DNA from: Siccirubricoccus sp. G192
GTDB taxonomy: Bacteria; Pseudomonadota; Alphaproteobacteria; Acetobacterales; Acetobacteraceae
Direction: 5' to 3'
Assembly (NCBI RefSeq): GCF_019084075.1
Contig: NZ_JAHREN010000001.1
Coordinates: 2,825,501-2,889,500 of the forward strand
DNA: 64,000 nt
Below are positions 9,102 through 20,436 of the stretch, one piece after another; the first letter of the stretch is position 1, and every line of letters begins with the position of its first letter. Made by a program: the position numbers and the translations under genes. Under the pieces are notes generated by a model. It had not been told where the DNA came from. It did not search any database and saw only the letters and a program-made list of their open reading frames with translations.

Positions 9102-9113
9102 AGGAGAGTGGCG

Positions 9114-9875
9114 GTGGATCGCAGCGTGAGCGCGACGGATCTGGGTGGGGCGATGCACGACCTTTCGCTCTGGGGCTTGTTCCTGCAGGCCGATTGGGTC
9201 GTGAAGCTGGTGATGATCGGGCTGCTGCTGGCCAGCATCTGGGTCTGGGCCATCGTCTTCGAGAAGGTGACGAGCATCCGCCGCGCCAACCGCGAGGCCG
9301 ATGTCTTCGAGGACAGCTTCTGGTCGGGCGGCAGCCTGGACGAGCTCTATCGCCGGGAGGGCGAGCAGCCCACCCACCCGATGGCCGCGGTCTTCGTGGC
9401 CGCCATGCGCGAATGGCGCCGCAGCGCCCAGCGCCTGGCCGGCGGGGAATGGATGGCGGCCGGCCTGCGGGAGCGTGTGGATCGCGCCATGGCGGTGACG
9501 GTGCAGCGGGAGATGGACCGGCTGGAGCGCTGGATGGTGTTCCTGGCCTCGGTCGGCTCGGTGGCGCCCTTCATCGGCCTCTTCGGCACGGTCTGGGGCA
9601 TCATGAACAGTTTCGCGGCGATTGCCGGCATGCAGAACACCAACCTGGCGGTGGTGGCGCCCGGCATCGCGGAGGCGCTCTTCGCCACCGCCATCGGCCT
9701 GGTCGCGGCCATTCCGGCGGTGCTGGCCTACAACAAGATCAGCTCCGACCTGGCGCGCTTCGCCGCGCGGCTGGAGGCATTCGCCGCGGGATTCGGCGCC
9801 ATCCTGTCGCGCCAGACCGAGACGGCGATGGGCGCGGCGGATGCCGCGCAGGTGCCGGCCCCGGTGGCGGAGTAG
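9114..9875 (+). CDS. tolQ: Tol-Pal system proton channel subunit TolQ
   Basis: TolQ is an inner-membrane MotA/ExbB-family protein that with TolR uses the proton gradient to drive TolA during cell-envelope constriction. Three membrane segments are visible: one after [19 protein letters not shown], one in [19 protein letters not shown] and one in [20 protein letters not shown]. The conserved loop [15 protein letters not shown] is present. GTG 9114 is preferred because GAGGAG at 9101-9106 lies seven bases upstream; GTG 9108 is the alternative and would add two residues. Confidence 0.94.
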   Translation: MDRSVSATDLGGAMHDLSLWGLFLQADWVVKLVMIGLLLASIWVWAIVFEKVTSIRRANREADVFEDSFWSGGSLDELYRREGEQPTHPMAAVFVAAMREWRRSAQRLAGGEWMAAGLRERVDRAMAVTVQREMDRLERWMVFLASVGSVAPFIGLFGTVWGIMNSFAAIAGMQNTNLAVVAPGIAEALFATAIGLVAAIPAVLAYNKISSDLARFAARLEAFAAGFGAILSRQTETAMGAADAAQVPAPVAE

Positions 9876-9879
9876 CACG

Positions 9880-10431
9880 ATGGCGGTGTCCCTGGCCGGC
9901 CGCGGCAAGGCGCGCGGCCGCTACAAGCCGATGGCCGAGATCAACGTCACGCCCATGGTGGACGTGATGCTGGTGCTGCTCATCATCTTCATGGTGGCGG
10001 CGCCGCTGATGACCGTCGGCGTGCCGGTGGACCTGCCCAAGACCCAGGCCAGTGCGCTCAACCAGAACAATGAGCCGATCACCATCACGGTGGACCCGGA
10101 AGGCAGGATCTTCCTCCAGGAGACCGAGGTGCCGCTGGAGGGGCTGGTGGCGCAGCTCCAGGCCATCGCCGGGGAGCAGGCCCAAGGGGCCGCGGCCGGG
10201 GCCGAGCCTCGCCGCATCTTCGTCCGCGGCGACCGCGCCATCAGCTATGGCCGCGTCATGGAGGTGATGGGCACGATCAGTGCCGGCGGCTTCTCGCGCG
10301 TGGCGCTGCTGGCCGAGCAGCCCGCCGGCCGCCCCGCCACCCCGGCCGCCCGGCCGGCGCCCGCCGGCGCCAGGCCGCAGGCGCCGCAGCCGGCGCCGCG
10401 CAGCCAGAACGGCGTGGCGCCACGGGGCTGA
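9880..10431 (+). CDS. tolR: Tol-Pal system protein TolR
   Basis: TolR is the ExbD-family partner of TolQ, anchored by one N-terminal helix with a periplasmic domain. The 183-residue sequence has [21 protein letters not shown] with the essential proton-carrying aspartate in PMVDVML, then VDLPKTQA and a periplasmic domain ending in GGFSRVALL. The last 35 residues are a Pro/Ala-rich extension ([18 protein letters not shown]) that normal TolR lacks. The gene follows tolQ after four bases. Confidence 0.94.
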   Translation: MAVSLAGRGKARGRYKPMAEINVTPMVDVMLVLLIIFMVAAPLMTVGVPVDLPKTQASALNQNNEPITITVDPEGRIFLQETEVPLEGLVAQLQAIAGEQAQGAAAGAEPRRIFVRGDRAISYGRVMEVMGTISAGGFSRVALLAEQPAGRPATPAARPAPAGARPQAPQPAPRSQNGVAPRG

Positions 10432-10468
10432 AGCCTGCCGCACAAGGGGGACGCGCGGGGGCGCGAGG

Positions 10469-11489
10469 ATGCAGATACGGGGGGCTTAAATCCTGGGGGC
10501 TGGTCTCGGCGGGGCTGCATGCGGCCATCCTGCTGGTGATCCTGATCGACCTGGCGACCCGCAAATTCGAGGAGCCGCAGGAACAGGCCATCGCGGTCGA
10601 ACTGGTCGCGCAACTGCCGGCGCAGCAGGCGCAGGGCGAAACCGCAGCGCCCACGCCCGCCCCGGCGCCCGAGCCGGTGCCGCAGCCGCCCCGCCCGGAG
10701 CCGCCCGCGCCCGAGCCGCCGAAGCCCGCCCCGCCCAGCCCACCGCCACCGCCGCCGCCACCCCCCCCGGCGCCGGCCCCGCCGCCCGTGCCGCAGACCC
10801 AGGTCCAGCCGCGCCCGACCCCGCCCGCCCCGGCGCCGACCCCGGAACCCACCCCGGTGCCGACTCCGCCGCGGCCGCAGCAGCAGGCGCAGGTGACGCC
10901 GCCGCCGCCCCGGCCGGAGCCACCGAGCCCCGCGCCGCCGCGCCCGGAACCGCCGCTGCCGCTGCCGCCGCCCCCGGTGCCGCCGCCGCCCACGCCGAGC
11001 CAGCAGCCCGGCACCGGCCAGACCCCGCCCGTGGCGCGGCCACAGGAGCGGAGCGCGAGCGTGCAGAACACGCTGGAGCGGCTGCGCCAGCAGCAGCAGC
11101 AGCAGGCGCCGACCGCGCGCGCCAATCCGCAGGCCGGCGCACCGCGCACCGGCGGCGGTACGCCGACCGGCGCCGCGCTGCTGACGGCCGGCGAGATCCG
11201 CGGCATCGCCGACCAGATCAGCGAATGCTGGAATGTCGATGCCGGTGCCCCCAATATCTCGGAGATCGTGGTCTCCCTCCGTGTCGAGCTTGACGGCGCC
11301 GGCACCGTCCGCAACGTGCGGCCGGACGGCGCCGTGCCCGGCGACCCGCGCGCGCGCGCTGTTTACGGATCCGCCCGGCGGGCGCTGTTGTCGCCCGCCT
11401 GCAATCCGCTGAAGGTGCCGCGCGAGAAGCTGGCCACCCTGCAATCCTCCACCTTCCGCTTCAACCCGAGAGGTTTGGTGCAACGATGA
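10469..11489 (+). CDS. tolA: TolA/TonB-type envelope spanning protein, frameshifted as sequenced
   Basis: TolA links the TolQR motor to Pal and TolB. From ATG 10469 the frame reads MQIRG and stops at a TAA within 20 bases. Removing one G from the six-G run 10479-10484 restores [18 protein letters not shown] followed by the membrane helix [11 protein letters not shown]. After this comes a very long Pro-rich rod (about residues 60-185), a Gln-rich stretch, and a C-terminal TolA/TonB-like domain ([29 protein letters not shown]). The repaired protein has 339 residues. Its stop overlaps tolB by four bases. Confidence 0.85.
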
Positions 11490-12850
11490 TCCGTTCCCCG
11501 GCGATCAGCCGCCGCGCCGCATTGGGCGCCGCCGCAACCCTGGTCGCGCCCGGCATCTGGTCCTGGCCGCTGCCGGCGCGGGCGCAGCAGACCCAGGGCG
11601 CGGTGATCGACATCACCCGTGCCCGCACCGACCCGATCCCGATCGCGGTGCCGGATTTCGCCGGGGCCGGCGATGCCGGGCGGGTCGGGCGCGACATCGC
11701 CCGCGTCATCCTGAACAATCTCCGCGGCTCCGGCCTGTTCCGGCCGGTGGAGCGCGCCGCCTTCATCCAGACCGCCGAGGCCGCGGCGCAGGCGCCCCGC
11801 TTCCAGGACTGGCGGGTGATCGGCGCGCAGGCGCTCACGACCGGGCGGGCGGAGATCGCGGGAGACCGCATCCGCGTGGAATTCCGCCTCTGGGACGTGC
11901 TGCCGGAGCAGCAGATCCAGGGCACCGCCTTCACCGCGCCGCTGGGCAATTGGCGCCGCATCGCGCATCTGATCTCGGATGTGATCTATGAGCGGCTGCT
12001 CGGCGAGAAGGGCTATTTCGATACCCGCGTCTGCTACGTGGCGGAAAGCGGCCCGCGCGACCGCCGCAACCGGCGCCTGGCCATCATGGACCAGGACGGC
12101 GAGAACCACCGCTTCCTGACCGATGGCACCTTTGCCGCGCTGACGCCGCGCTTCCACCCGAATGCGCAGCAGATCGCCTTCATGTCCTACAACCAGAACC
12201 AGCCGCGGGTCTTCCTGTTCAACCTCGACAGCGGCCGGCAGGAGGTGCTGGGCAATTTCCCCGGCATGACGCTGAGCCCGCGCTTCAGCCCGGATGGGCG
12301 GAGCGTGATCCTCTCCTCGACCCGCGGCAACGACGCCAATATCTACATCGTCGACCTGGGCTCGCGGCGCGAGCGGCAATTGACCTCGGGCGGCGGCCTG
12401 GATGTCTCGCCCTGCTTCTCGCCGGACGGTTCGCAGATCGTCTTCAATTCCGACCGCGGCGGCGACCAGCAGCTCTATGTCATGTCGGCGGATGGCGGTG
12501 GCGCCCGGCGCATCTCCTTTGGCCGCGGCCGCTACGCGACGCCGGTCTGGTCGCCGCGCGGCGACCTGATCGCCTTCACCCGCATCGCCTCCGGGCAATT
12601 CGCCATCGGCGTCATGCGGCCGGATGGCTCGGGCGAGCGCATCCTGTCCGAGGGCTGGGGCATGGAGGGGCCGACCTTCGCTCCCAATGGCCGGGTGATG
12701 ATGTATTTCCGCGAGAGCCCGGCGCGGGATTCGCGGGGCAGCGGCTATTCCTCGCGCCTCGCCTCCATCGACATCGCCGGCTTCAACGAGCGGCAGATCG
12801 CCACCCCGACCGATGCCTCCGACCCCGCCTGGTCGCCGCTGCTGTCATGA
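11486..12850 (+). CDS. tolB: Tol-Pal periplasmic beta-propeller TolB
   Basis: TolB is the periplasmic partner of Pal and TolA. The 454-residue product has an N-terminal export signal containing a twin-arginine-like [12 protein letters not shown], with cleavage likely after PARA. An alpha/beta domain ([27 protein letters not shown]) is followed by a WD40-like propeller with repeated [28 protein letters not shown] and [13 protein letters not shown]. The length is normal. ATG 11486 overlaps the tolA stop. A Tat rather than Sec route is possible but not proven by this signal. Confidence 0.95.
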   Translation: MIRSPAISRRAALGAAATLVAPGIWSWPLPARAQQTQGAVIDITRARTDPIPIAVPDFAGAGDAGRVGRDIARVILNNLRGSGLFRPVERAAFIQTAEAAAQAPRFQDWRVIGAQALTTGRAEIAGDRIRVEFRLWDVLPEQQIQGTAFTAPLGNWRRIAHLISDVIYERLLGEKGYFDTRVCYVAESGPRDRRNRRLAIMDQDGENHRFLTDGTFAALTPRFHPNAQQIAFMSYNQNQPRVFLFNLDSGRQEVLGNFPGMTLSPRFSPDGRSVILSSTRGNDANIYIVDLGSRRERQLTSGGGLDVSPCFSPDGSQIVFNSDRGGDQQLYVMSADGGGARRISFGRGRYATPVWSPRGDLIAFTRIASGQFAIGVMRPDGSGERILSEGWGMEGPTFAPNGRVMMYFRESPARDSRGSGYSSRLASIDIAGFNERQIATPTDASDPAWSPLLS

Positions 12851-12977
12851 TCCGCGTCACGACCGTAATATTGCCATGATGCGGTCCGTTCTTCTTGACC
12901 CCCTGTTGGGGCGGCGGTAACGGCCCGAGTGGAATTCAACGGTCGGTATGGCCGGCTGTGATCGGAAGGACGAAACC

Positions 12978-13487
12978 ATGATGAACCCGAAGCTTCTCGG
13001 CGCGGTTGCCGCGCTCGCGCTGCTCGCGGCCTGCGAATCGAGCACCGACCAGAACGCCGCCGCGACCGGCGCTGGGGCCGGCGGGGCGGCTGGCGGCCTC
13101 GGCACCGGGCTCGGCAGCGGCGCCGTGCGTCCGGGCAGCCAGGAGGATCTGGTGGCCAATGTCGGCGACCGTGTGTTCTTCGCCACCGACCGCTCCACCA
13201 TCGCCGCCGACCAGCGCCCGGTGCTGGACCGCCAGGCCACCTGGCTCAGGCAATATCCGCAGGTCACGGTGACGGTCGAAGGCCATGCCGATGAGCGCGG
13301 CACGCGCGAATACAACCTGGCCCTTGGCCAGCGCCGCGCCAATGCGGCGCGCGACGTGCTGGTGGCCGGCGGTGTCGGCGGCTCGCGCATCAACACCATC
13401 TCCTATGGCAAGGACCGCCCGGCGGCGCTCGGCTCCAACGAGGATGCCTGGGCGCAGAACCGCCGCGCCGTGACGGTGGTGCGCTGA
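12978..13487 (+). CDS. pal: peptidoglycan-associated lipoprotein Pal
   Basis: Pal is an outer-membrane lipoprotein that binds peptidoglycan. The 169-residue precursor has the lipobox LLAAC with the lipidated cysteine at residue 19, a Gly/Ala-rich linker, then the OmpA-like domain (FFATDRSTIAADQRPVLDR; VTVEGHADERGTREYNLALG) with the meso-DAP-binding Asp and Arg positions. GGAAGGA at 12964-12970 precedes ATG 12978 by seven bases. A separate promoter may lie in the 127-base gap after tolB. Confidence 0.95.
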   Translation: MMNPKLLGAVAALALLAACESSTDQNAAATGAGAGGAAGGLGTGLGSGAVRPGSQEDLVANVGDRVFFATDRSTIAADQRPVLDRQATWLRQYPQVTVTVEGHADERGTREYNLALGQRRANAARDVLVAGGVGGSRINTISYGKDRPAALGSNEDAWAQNRRAVTVVR

Positions 13488-13615
13488 GCCTGGCCGCGCC
13501 CTGAACTGCGCCAGGGGCGAATCGGCTCCTGGCGAATCCCGGTGGGTGCCGGCATGTGGCACCCTGACGACCCGGCTGGAGCCCATCTGGGCTTGAGCCC
13601 GACCGGAGGCCTGTG

Positions 13616-14453
13616 ATGCGACGCGCGCTCGCCGCCCTGCTCCTCGCCACGCCCCTCCTGCTGCCGCAGCCGGCCTTCGCCCAGGCGGAGAGCCGTGAGG
13701 GCATCTATCTGCAGAACCAGATCCTGCAACTGCGGCAGGAACTGGACCAGCTTCGTCGCGGCGGTTCCTCGCTGGGCGCGCCGCCGGTCGTGGTGGCGCC
13801 GCGCGGCGGCGCCGCGCCGCAGGGGGAGTTGCTGGGCCAATTGCTGGACCGCGTCTCCGGGCTTGAGGAGGAGGTGCGGCGGCTGCGCGGCAGGCTGGAG
13901 GAAAGCGAATTCCGCGACCGCCAGCTTTCCCAGACGGTCGAGAAGCTGCAGGGCGACGTGGACTACCGGCTGCAGCAATTGGAAGGCCAGGGGGGGCGGT
14001 CGTCCCACCGCTGCGCCCGCCCCCGCACCGCGCGCCGCCGCGCCCCCTCCACCCGCCACCGCGGCGGCACGGCCACCCGAGCGCGCCATTGCCGAGGGCC
14101 AGGCGGCGCTGGGCCGGCGCGACTTCGCCGCCGCCGAGGCCGCGGCCCGCGAGGCGCTGGCGGCGCGGAACAGCCCGCGCGCCACGGATGCGCAGTTGCT
14201 GCTGGGTGATGCGCTGGCCGGCAAGCGCGACTTCGCCGGCGCCGCGCTGGCCTTCAACGATGCCTATACCCGCGGCCGCACCGGCCCCCGCGCGCCGGAG
14301 GCGCTGATCGGCCTGGCCAATGCCTTCTCCGGCCTCAACAACCGGCGTGAGGCCTGCGACACGCTGGATGACCTCCGCAGCAATTTCCCTAATCTCCGCG
14401 GCCCGCAGGCCGAGCGCGCCGCCGAGGCCCGCCGCCGGGCCGGCTGCCGCTGA
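13616..14453 (+). CDS. cpoB: cell division coordinator CpoB (YbgF), frameshifted as sequenced
   Basis: CpoB coordinates Tol-Pal constriction with peptidoglycan synthesis in the periplasm. The start at ATG 13616 (GGAGG six bases upstream) gives a signal peptide ending PAFAQA, then a coiled coil (LQLRQELDQLRRG; VSGLEEEVRRLRGRLEE). At the seven-G run 13990-13996 the frame breaks, and one base over it continues with a Pro/Ala linker and a TPR domain (AEGQAALGRRDFAAAEAAA; LLLGDALAGKRDFAGA). One deletion gives 278 residues. The TPR half is undamaged, so an insertion error is likely. Confidence 0.88.
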
Positions 14454-15695
14454 CGCAGGGCGCAGCGCCGCCCGGGGCGGCGGAATTCGCGGCGCTGATG
14501 GCGCCGCTCGGACCCTTCGGGCCGGCACCGGCGCTGGCGGCCGGCGTCTCCGGCGGGCCGCATAGCCTGGCCCTGGCGCTGCTGGCCGATGCCTGGGCGC
14601 GGACCCGGGGCGGCAGCCTGCTCGCCCTGGTGGTGGACCACGGGCTGCGGCCCGAAAGTGGCGCCGAGGCGGCGGGCGTGGTGGCACAACTGACCGCCCA
14701 CGGCATCCCGGCACGGCTGCTGCGGCTGCGGCTCCCCCCCGGGCCGGGATTGCAGGAGCGCGCCCGGTTGGGACGCCGCGCCGTGCTGCTGGAAGCCTGC
14801 CGGGCCGCGGGCCGGCCCTGGCTGCTGCTCGGCCACCATCGCGCCGATCAGGCGGAGACGCTGCTGTTCCGGGCCCTGCGGGGCAGCGGCGGGGCCGGGC
14901 TCGCCGCCATGGCGCCGGTGCGGACGGAGGCGGCCGTGCTGATCCTGCGGCCGTTGCTGGGCATGGCGCCGGCGCGGCTGGAGGCGGTGGTGGCCGCCGC
15001 CGGCCTGGCCCCGGTGCGCGACCCGAGCAATGCCGACCCCCGCTTCGCCCGCATCCGGCTGCGGGAGGCGCTGGGCGATTCCACAGGGGAGGGGCCGGCC
15101 GTGGCGGCGCTGGCCGAGGCGGCCGCGGCCTTCGGGCGGCGGCGGTCCGGCCTTGAGCGGCGCCTGGCCTCCCGCCTTGCCATCGCCGCCTGCCTTTTCC
15201 CGGAAGGCTTCGCGGAGATCGACCCGGCGGCGCTGGGCGGCGATGCGGTGGCCGATGCGGCACTGGCGGCGCTAGTCCGGGTGGTGGGCGGCGCCGGCTT
15301 CGCACCGCCACGGGCTGCGGTGGCGGCACTGCGCCGGCAGGGCGGCGGCACGCTTTCGGGGGCCTGGCTTCGCCCTGCGGGGGGCCATCTGGCGCCTGTT
15401 GCGGGAACCCGCTGCGGTGGCGCCGCCGGTCGCCGCCAGCTTCGGGGCGGTCTGGGACAGGCGCTTCCGGCTGGCCGGCCCCGGCAGGGCAGGCTGCACG
15501 ATCGGCGCGCTGGGGCCTGCGACGGGGCTGCGCCGGGCCGGGCGGGGCCTGCCGGCCACGATTCTCTCGACCCTGCCGGCCATTCGGCGCGACGGCGTGC
15601 TGGTCGCGGTGCCGGGCTTGCTCTATCCTGATGCGGCGAGTTGCGAGGCCTTCAGGACCTTCTTCGCCCCGGCGACGGGTCCCGTCGCCGGCTAG
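14450..15695 (+). CDS. tilS: tRNA(Ile)-lysidine synthase TilS, frameshifted as sequenced; start uncertain
   Basis: TilS modifies the wobble C of tRNA-Ile(CAU) to lysidine and is normally essential. The PP-loop reads VSGGPHSLAL, where the usual SGGxDS has His in place of Asp. VDHGLRPES, LGHHRADQAETLL and RDPSNADPRFARIRLR are typical. The frame breaks at the six-G run 15379-15384 and continues with AIWRLLREPAAV to the end. Family-like sequence (AAEFAALMAPLGPFG) extends upstream of ATG 14498 without ATG, GTG or TTG. I therefore place the start at CTG 14450, which overlaps the cpoB stop as CTGA; 14498 is the fallback. Confidence 0.82.
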
Positions 15696-15840
15696 GCAGG
15701 ACGACTGTTGAAAGCGCGCGGGGCGCAGCCATTCAATGCTGGGACCTTCGACCCCATCTTGGGGAGGCGGGGGTCAAGGGCACGGTGCCCGGATTGGCTT
15801 CGCCCGAACTGGGACCCTGGCGGGAACGGGATATGCATCG

Positions 15841-17772
15841 GTGAATAATTTCGGCCGGAATCTGGCGCTCTGGGTGATCGTTGCGCTGCTGCTGGTGGCG
15901 CTTTTCAACTTGTTCCAGCCAAGTGGCACGGCCCAGCGGGGCGCGCAGCAGGTGGCTTACAGCGACTTCCTGAACGAGGTCGGCGCCGGGCATGTGCGCG
16001 ATGTCGTGATCCAGGGCCGCACCGTCACCGGGCAGCTCTCGGATGGCCGCAGCTTCCAGACCTATACCCCGGAAGACCCGGCGCTGGTCGGCAAGCTGAC
16101 CGAGAAGGGCGTCCGCGTCGTGGCGCGGCCCGAGGAAAGCGACGTCAACCCGCTGTTCCATTACCTGCTCTCCTGGTTCCCGATGCTGCTGCTGATCGGC
16201 GTCTGGGTCTTCTTCATGCGCCAGATGCAGTCGGGCGGCGGCCGCGCCATGGGCTTCGGCAAGTCCCGCGCCCGGCTGCTGACCGAGAAGCAGGGCCGCG
16301 TCACCTTCGAGGACGTGGCCGGGATCGACGAGGCCAAGGGCGAGCTTGAGGAGATCGTGGAATTCCTGCGCGATCCGCAGAAATTCCAGCGGCTCGGCGG
16401 CAAGATCCCGAAGGGATGCCTGCTGGTCGGCCCGCCCGGCACCGGCAAGACCCTGCTGGCCCGCGCCATCGCCGGCGAGGCGAATGTGCCCTTCTTCACC
16501 ATCTCCGGCTCCGATTTCGTCGAGATGTTCGTGGGCGTGGGCGCGTCGCGCGTGCGCGACATGTTCGAGCAGGGCAAGAAGAACGCCCCCTGCATCATCT
16601 TCATCGACGAGATCGATGCGGTCGGCCGGCATCGCGGCGCCGGCCTCGGCGGTGGCAATGACGAGCGCGAGCAGACGCTCAACCAGATGCTCGTGGAGAT
16701 GGACGGCTTCGAATCGAATGAGGGCGTGATCCTCATCGCTGCCACCAACCGGCCGGACGTGCTGGACCCGGCGCTGCTGCGCCCGGGCCGCTTCGACCGC
16801 CAGGTGGTGGTGCCCAACCCGGATGTGATGGGGCGGGAGAAGATCCTCCGGGTGCATATGCGGAAGGTGCCGCTGGCCTCCGATGTCGATCCCAAGGTGA
16901 TCGCCCGCGGCACACCGGGCTTCTCGGGCGCGGACCTGGCGAACCTGGTGAACGAGGCGGCGCTGCTGGCCGCCCGCACCGGCCGCCGCACCGTCGGCAT
17001 GTTCGAGTTCGAGCAGGCCAAGGACAAGGTGCTGATGGGCGCCGAGCGGCGGTCGCTCGTGATGTCCGAGGACGAGAAGCGGATGACCGCCTATCACGAG
17101 GCGGGCCATGCCCTGGCGGCCATGAAGCTCCCGGAATGCGACCCGGTGCACAAGGCCACCATCATCCCGCGCGGTCGGGCGCTGGGCCTGGTGATGTCCC
17201 TGCCGGAGGGCGACCGCTACTCCAAGCACAAGTCCAAGCTGCTGTCGGAACTGGCGATGGCGATGGGCGGGCGCGTGGCGGAGGAGCTGATCTTCGGCCC
17301 CGACAAGGTCTCCAACGGCGCCGCCGGCGACATCAAGATGGCGACCGACCAGGCCCGCCGGATGGTCACGGAATGGGGCATGAGCGACAAGCTCGGCATG
17401 ATCGCCTATGGCGAGAACAGCCAGGAGGTGTTCCTGGGCCATTCCGTCACCCAGTCGAAGAATCTCTCGGAGGAAACCGCGCGGCAGATCGACGCCGAGA
17501 TCCGCCGGATCATCGACGAGGCCTATGCCAAGGCGAAGCAACTGCTCTCCGAGAACATCGACGAGCTGCACCTGCTGGCCAAGGGCCTGCTGGAGCATGA
17601 GACCCTCTCGGGCGACGAGATCCGGCTGGTGATGCGCGGCGAGCCGATCGTCCGCGACCGGCCGGACGAGCCGACCCCGGCCGGTCGCGGCAGCGTGCCG
17701 AGCTCCGGCCGGGCGCCGCGCCCCGGGCCGAATCCGGGCGGGCTCAACCCGGCGCCGGCGCCGGGGGCCTGA
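15841..17772 (+). CDS. ftsH: ATP-dependent zinc metalloprotease FtsH
   Basis: FtsH is the membrane-anchored AAA+ protease that degrades membrane and regulatory proteins. GTG 15841 gives [19 protein letters not shown] with the first membrane helix at residues 8-25; a second lies around 100-122 ([19 protein letters not shown]). Then follow Walker [11 protein letters not shown] (about 197), Walker B IIFIDEID, the second region of homology ([19 protein letters not shown]) and the zinc site HEAGH (about 419). The C-terminal tail is Pro/Gly-rich. The 643-residue length is normal. It closes the tilS-ftsH pair. Confidence 0.96.
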   Translation: MNNFGRNLALWVIVALLLVALFNLFQPSGTAQRGAQQVAYSDFLNEVGAGHVRDVVIQGRTVTGQLSDGRSFQTYTPEDPALVGKLTEKGVRVVARPEESDVNPLFHYLLSWFPMLLLIGVWVFFMRQMQSGGGRAMGFGKSRARLLTEKQGRVTFEDVAGIDEAKGELEEIVEFLRDPQKFQRLGGKIPKGCLLVGPPGTGKTLLARAIAGEANVPFFTISGSDFVEMFVGVGASRVRDMFEQGKKNAPCIIFIDEIDAVGRHRGAGLGGGNDEREQTLNQMLVEMDGFESNEGVILIAATNRPDVLDPALLRPGRFDRQVVVPNPDVMGREKILRVHMRKVPLASDVDPKVIARGTPGFSGADLANLVNEAALLAARTGRRTVGMFEFEQAKDKVLMGAERRSLVMSEDEKRMTAYHEAGHALAAMKLPECDPVHKATIIPRGRALGLVMSLPEGDRYSKHKSKLLSELAMAMGGRVAEELIFGPDKVSNGAAGDIKMATDQARRMVTEWGMSDKLGMIAYGENSQEVFLGHSVTQSKNLSEETARQIDAEIRRIIDEAYAKAKQLLSENIDELHLLAKGLLEHETLSGDEIRLVMRGEPIVRDRPDEPTPAGRGSVPSSGRAPRPGPNPGGLNPAPAPGA

Positions 17773-17790
17773 CCCGCCCCGGCGTCATCC

Positions 17791-18853
17791 ATGACTGAGC
17801 GTTGGATCGAGCCGCTGGGCCTGGTATCGGGCCCGGCGGCTTTCCATGCGGTGCGCCGTGGTGCCGGCCTGCCGCTTCTCGGTGGGCCATCCGCCTTCCT
17901 GCTCGTCCGGCTGATCGAGGACGGCGCCGACCAGGGCGTGCTGCCGGTCGATGCCATCCCCGAGCCCTGGCAGGACCTGCTGGACCCCCTGACCCGCCGC
18001 CCCGCGCCCTTTGCCGGCCTCGGCGAGCCAGCCGGGCGGCCGCTGGTCATGGGTATCGTCAATGTCACGCCGGACAGTTTCTCGGGCGACGGGCTGGGGG
18101 TGGATGCGGCCGCCGCCATCGCCCGCGGCCATGCCATGCTGGAGGCCGGGGCCGACATCCTGGATATCGGCGGCAGAATCCACCCGCCCGGGCGCCACCC
18201 CGGTCGGCCCGGAGGAGGAGGCCCGGCGCATCCTGCCGGTGGTGCGGGAACTCGCCCGCGCCGCGCCCGTCTCCGTCGATACCCGCAACGCCGCCACCAT
18301 GGAGGCGGCGCTGGAGGCGGGGGCGGAGATCGTCAATGACATCTCGGCGCTGCGGCACGATGGCACGGCGCTGGGCGTCATCGCCCGCCACCGGGCGCCG
18401 GTGGTGCTGATGCATATGCTGGGCACCGACCCCCGCACCATGCAGCGCGACCCGCAATACCGCGACGTGGCGCTGGAGGTGGCGCGCTTCCTGCGCGACC
18501 GGGTGGAAACCGCGGAACGCCTCGGCATCCCGCGCAGCCGCATCACCATCGACCCCGGCATCGGCTTCGGCAAGACCCTGACGCACAACCTGGCGCTGCT
18601 GGACCGGCTGCCCCTGCTGGCCGGGCTCGGCTGCCGCATCCTGGTCGGTGCCTCCCGCAAGGGCTTCCTCGGTCGCATCTCGGGCGAGCCGGCGGCGGAG
18701 CAGCGGGTGCCCGCCAGCATCGCCGCGGCCCTGGCTGCCACCGCCCGGGGTGCCGCCATCCTGCGGGTGCATGACGTGGCCGAAACGGTGCAGGCATTGC
18801 GGGTCTGGGGGGCCTGCGCCAGCGGCGAGGCTGCCCCCGCCCCGCCGGGGTGA
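17791..18853 (+). CDS. folP: dihydropteroate synthase FolP, frameshifted as sequenced
   Basis: FolP condenses p-aminobenzoate with the pterin pyrophosphate in folate synthesis and is the sulfonamide target. The first frame has an N-terminal extension of about 80 residues, then MGIVNVTPDSFSGDG and ADILDIGG. An extra A at 18175 breaks the frame within the second loop. One base over it continues as ESTRPGATPVGPEEE, DISALRHDG, ITIDPGIGFGKT and GASRKGFLGR. One deletion yields 353 residues. This is the only lesion in the window not inside a G/C run. Confidence 0.88.
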
Positions 18854-18985
18854 GGCCGCCGCCTGGCCGGCCAGCCCGCTGCAAATGATCGTTTTCCGGT
18901 AGCCGGTCCCCAGTGACCGGCTGGGCGCGGCCCGGCTGGAAATGCTCTATTGGGCAAGGTCCAAGCCGCCTATAGGGTCGTCCGC

Positions 18986-20350
18986 ATGTCCTCCTCCGTA
19001 CGCCGGCTTTTCGGCACCGATGGCATTCGTGGCACCGCCAACCGGGCGCCGATGGATGCCGCCACCGCGCTCCGCCTCGGCCAGGCGGCCGGGCGCATCT
19101 TCAACCGCGGCACGCATCGCCACCGCGTGGTGATCGGCAAGGATACGCGGCTTTCCGGCTACATGCTGGAGCCGGCGCTGACCGCGGGCTTCATCGGCAT
19201 GGGCATGGATGTGGTGCTGGTCGGACCGCTGCCGACGCCGGCCATCGCGCTGCTGACCCGCAGCCTGCGCGCCGATCTCGGGGTGATGATCAGCGCTTCC
19301 CACAACCCCTATGAGGACAACGGCATCAAGCTGTTCGGCCCGGACGGCCTCAAGCTCTCCGATGCGCAGGAGGTGGCGATCGAGGCACTGATGGCGGGCG
19401 ACCTGGCCGCGGCGCTGGTTGCCCCCGCCCGGCTCGGCCGCGCTTCCCGCATGGAGGATGCGCCCGGCCGCTACATCGAGGCGGTGAAGCAGAGCTTCCC
19501 CCGGCGCCTGACCCTGGATGGGCTGCGCATCGTGGTCGATTGCGCGCATGGCGCGGCCTACAAGGTGGCGCCCACCGTGCTCTGGGAACTGGGCGCGGAG
19601 GTGGTGCCGATCGGCGTCGCGCCGGACGGCTTCAACATCAACCGCGGCTGCGGCTCCACCGCCCCGGGGGAACTGGCCGAGCTGGTGCGAGAGCGCCGCG
19701 CCGATCTCGGGATCGCGCTGGATGGCGATGCCGACCGGCTGGTCCTCGTGGATGAGGCTGGCAGGCTGATCGATGGCGACCAGATCCTGGCGCTGATCGC
19801 CGGCTCCTGGAAGGCTGAGGGGCGGCTGCGTGGCGAGGCGGTGGTGGCGACCGTCATGTCGAATATGGGGCTGGAGCGCCACCTGAAGGGCCTCGGCCTG
19901 GCCCTGCTCCGCACCGCGGTGGGCGACCGCTATGTCGGCGAGCGGATGCGCGAGGTCGGCTGCAACCTCGGCGGCGAGCAGTCCGGCCATATGATCATGA
20001 CCGATTTCGGCACCACCGGCGACGGGCTGATCGCGGCGCTGCAGGTGCTGGCCGTGCTGGTCGAGGAACGCCGCCCGGCCAGCGAGGTCTGCCGCCGCTT
20101 CACGCCCCTGCCGCAGCGCCTGGTGAATGTCCGCTTTGCCGGCGCCTCGCCCCTGAAGGACGCGGCGGTGCAGCGGGAGATCGCCGCGCATGAGGAGAAG
20201 CTCGGCGACCGCGGCCGCATCCTGATCCGCCCGAGCGGCACGGAACCGGTGATCCGCGTCATGGCGGAGGCGGAGGACGAGGCCCTGGTGAACCACACCG
20301 TGGAGACTCTGGCGGATGCCATCCGCGCCCGCGCCAAGGTGCCGGCATGA
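18986..20350 (+). CDS. glmM: phosphoglucosamine mutase GlmM
   Basis: GlmM interconverts glucosamine-6-P and glucosamine-1-P for UDP-GlcNAc synthesis. The 454-residue sequence starts [16 protein letters not shown] and contains the phosphoserine loop [18 protein letters not shown] (catalytic Ser about residue 102), the metal loop ALDGDADR, the sugar-binding GEQSGHM and the C-terminal phosphate site [17 protein letters not shown] 18986 is preferred over an in-frame upstream start because it matches the family N-terminus. The end of the gene is the first copy of the tandem repeat described next. Confidence 0.95.
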   Translation: MSSSVRRLFGTDGIRGTANRAPMDAATALRLGQAAGRIFNRGTHRHRVVIGKDTRLSGYMLEPALTAGFIGMGMDVVLVGPLPTPAIALLTRSLRADLGVMISASHNPYEDNGIKLFGPDGLKLSDAQEVAIEALMAGDLAAALVAPARLGRASRMEDAPGRYIEAVKQSFPRRLTLDGLRIVVDCAHGAAYKVAPTVLWELGAEVVPIGVAPDGFNINRGCGSTAPGELAELVRERRADLGIALDGDADRLVLVDEAGRLIDGDQILALIAGSWKAEGRLRGEAVVATVMSNMGLERHLKGLGLALLRTAVGDRYVGERMREVGCNLGGEQSGHMIMTDFGTTGDGLIAALQVLAVLVEERRPASEVCRRFTPLPQRLVNVRFAGASPLKDAAVQREIAAHEEKLGDRGRILIRPSGTEPVIRVMAEAEDEALVNHTVETLADAIRARAKVPA

Positions 20351-20436
20351 CCGGCACCGCTCTGCGCCAAGGTGCCGGCATGACCGGCACCGTTCTGCAC
20401 CAAGGTGCCGGCATGACCGGCCCGGGAGCCTGCTGA
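20333..20436 (+). repeat. 33-bp tandem repeat with a bridging 29-residue mini-ORF between glmM and thiD
   Basis: A 33-base unit, GCCAAGGTGCCGGCATGACC and the following 13 bases, occurs at 20333, 20366 and (first 23 bases) 20399. The first copy includes the last codons of glmM. ATG 20347 overlaps the glmM stop (ATGA) and opens an ORF of 29 codons made of the repeats [22 protein letters not shown] and MTGPGAC. Its TGA (20434-20436) overlaps the thiD ATG as TGATG. Each unit supplies an AAGGTG ribosome-binding-like stretch six bases before an ATG. A function of the peptide is not implied. Confidence 0.8.
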
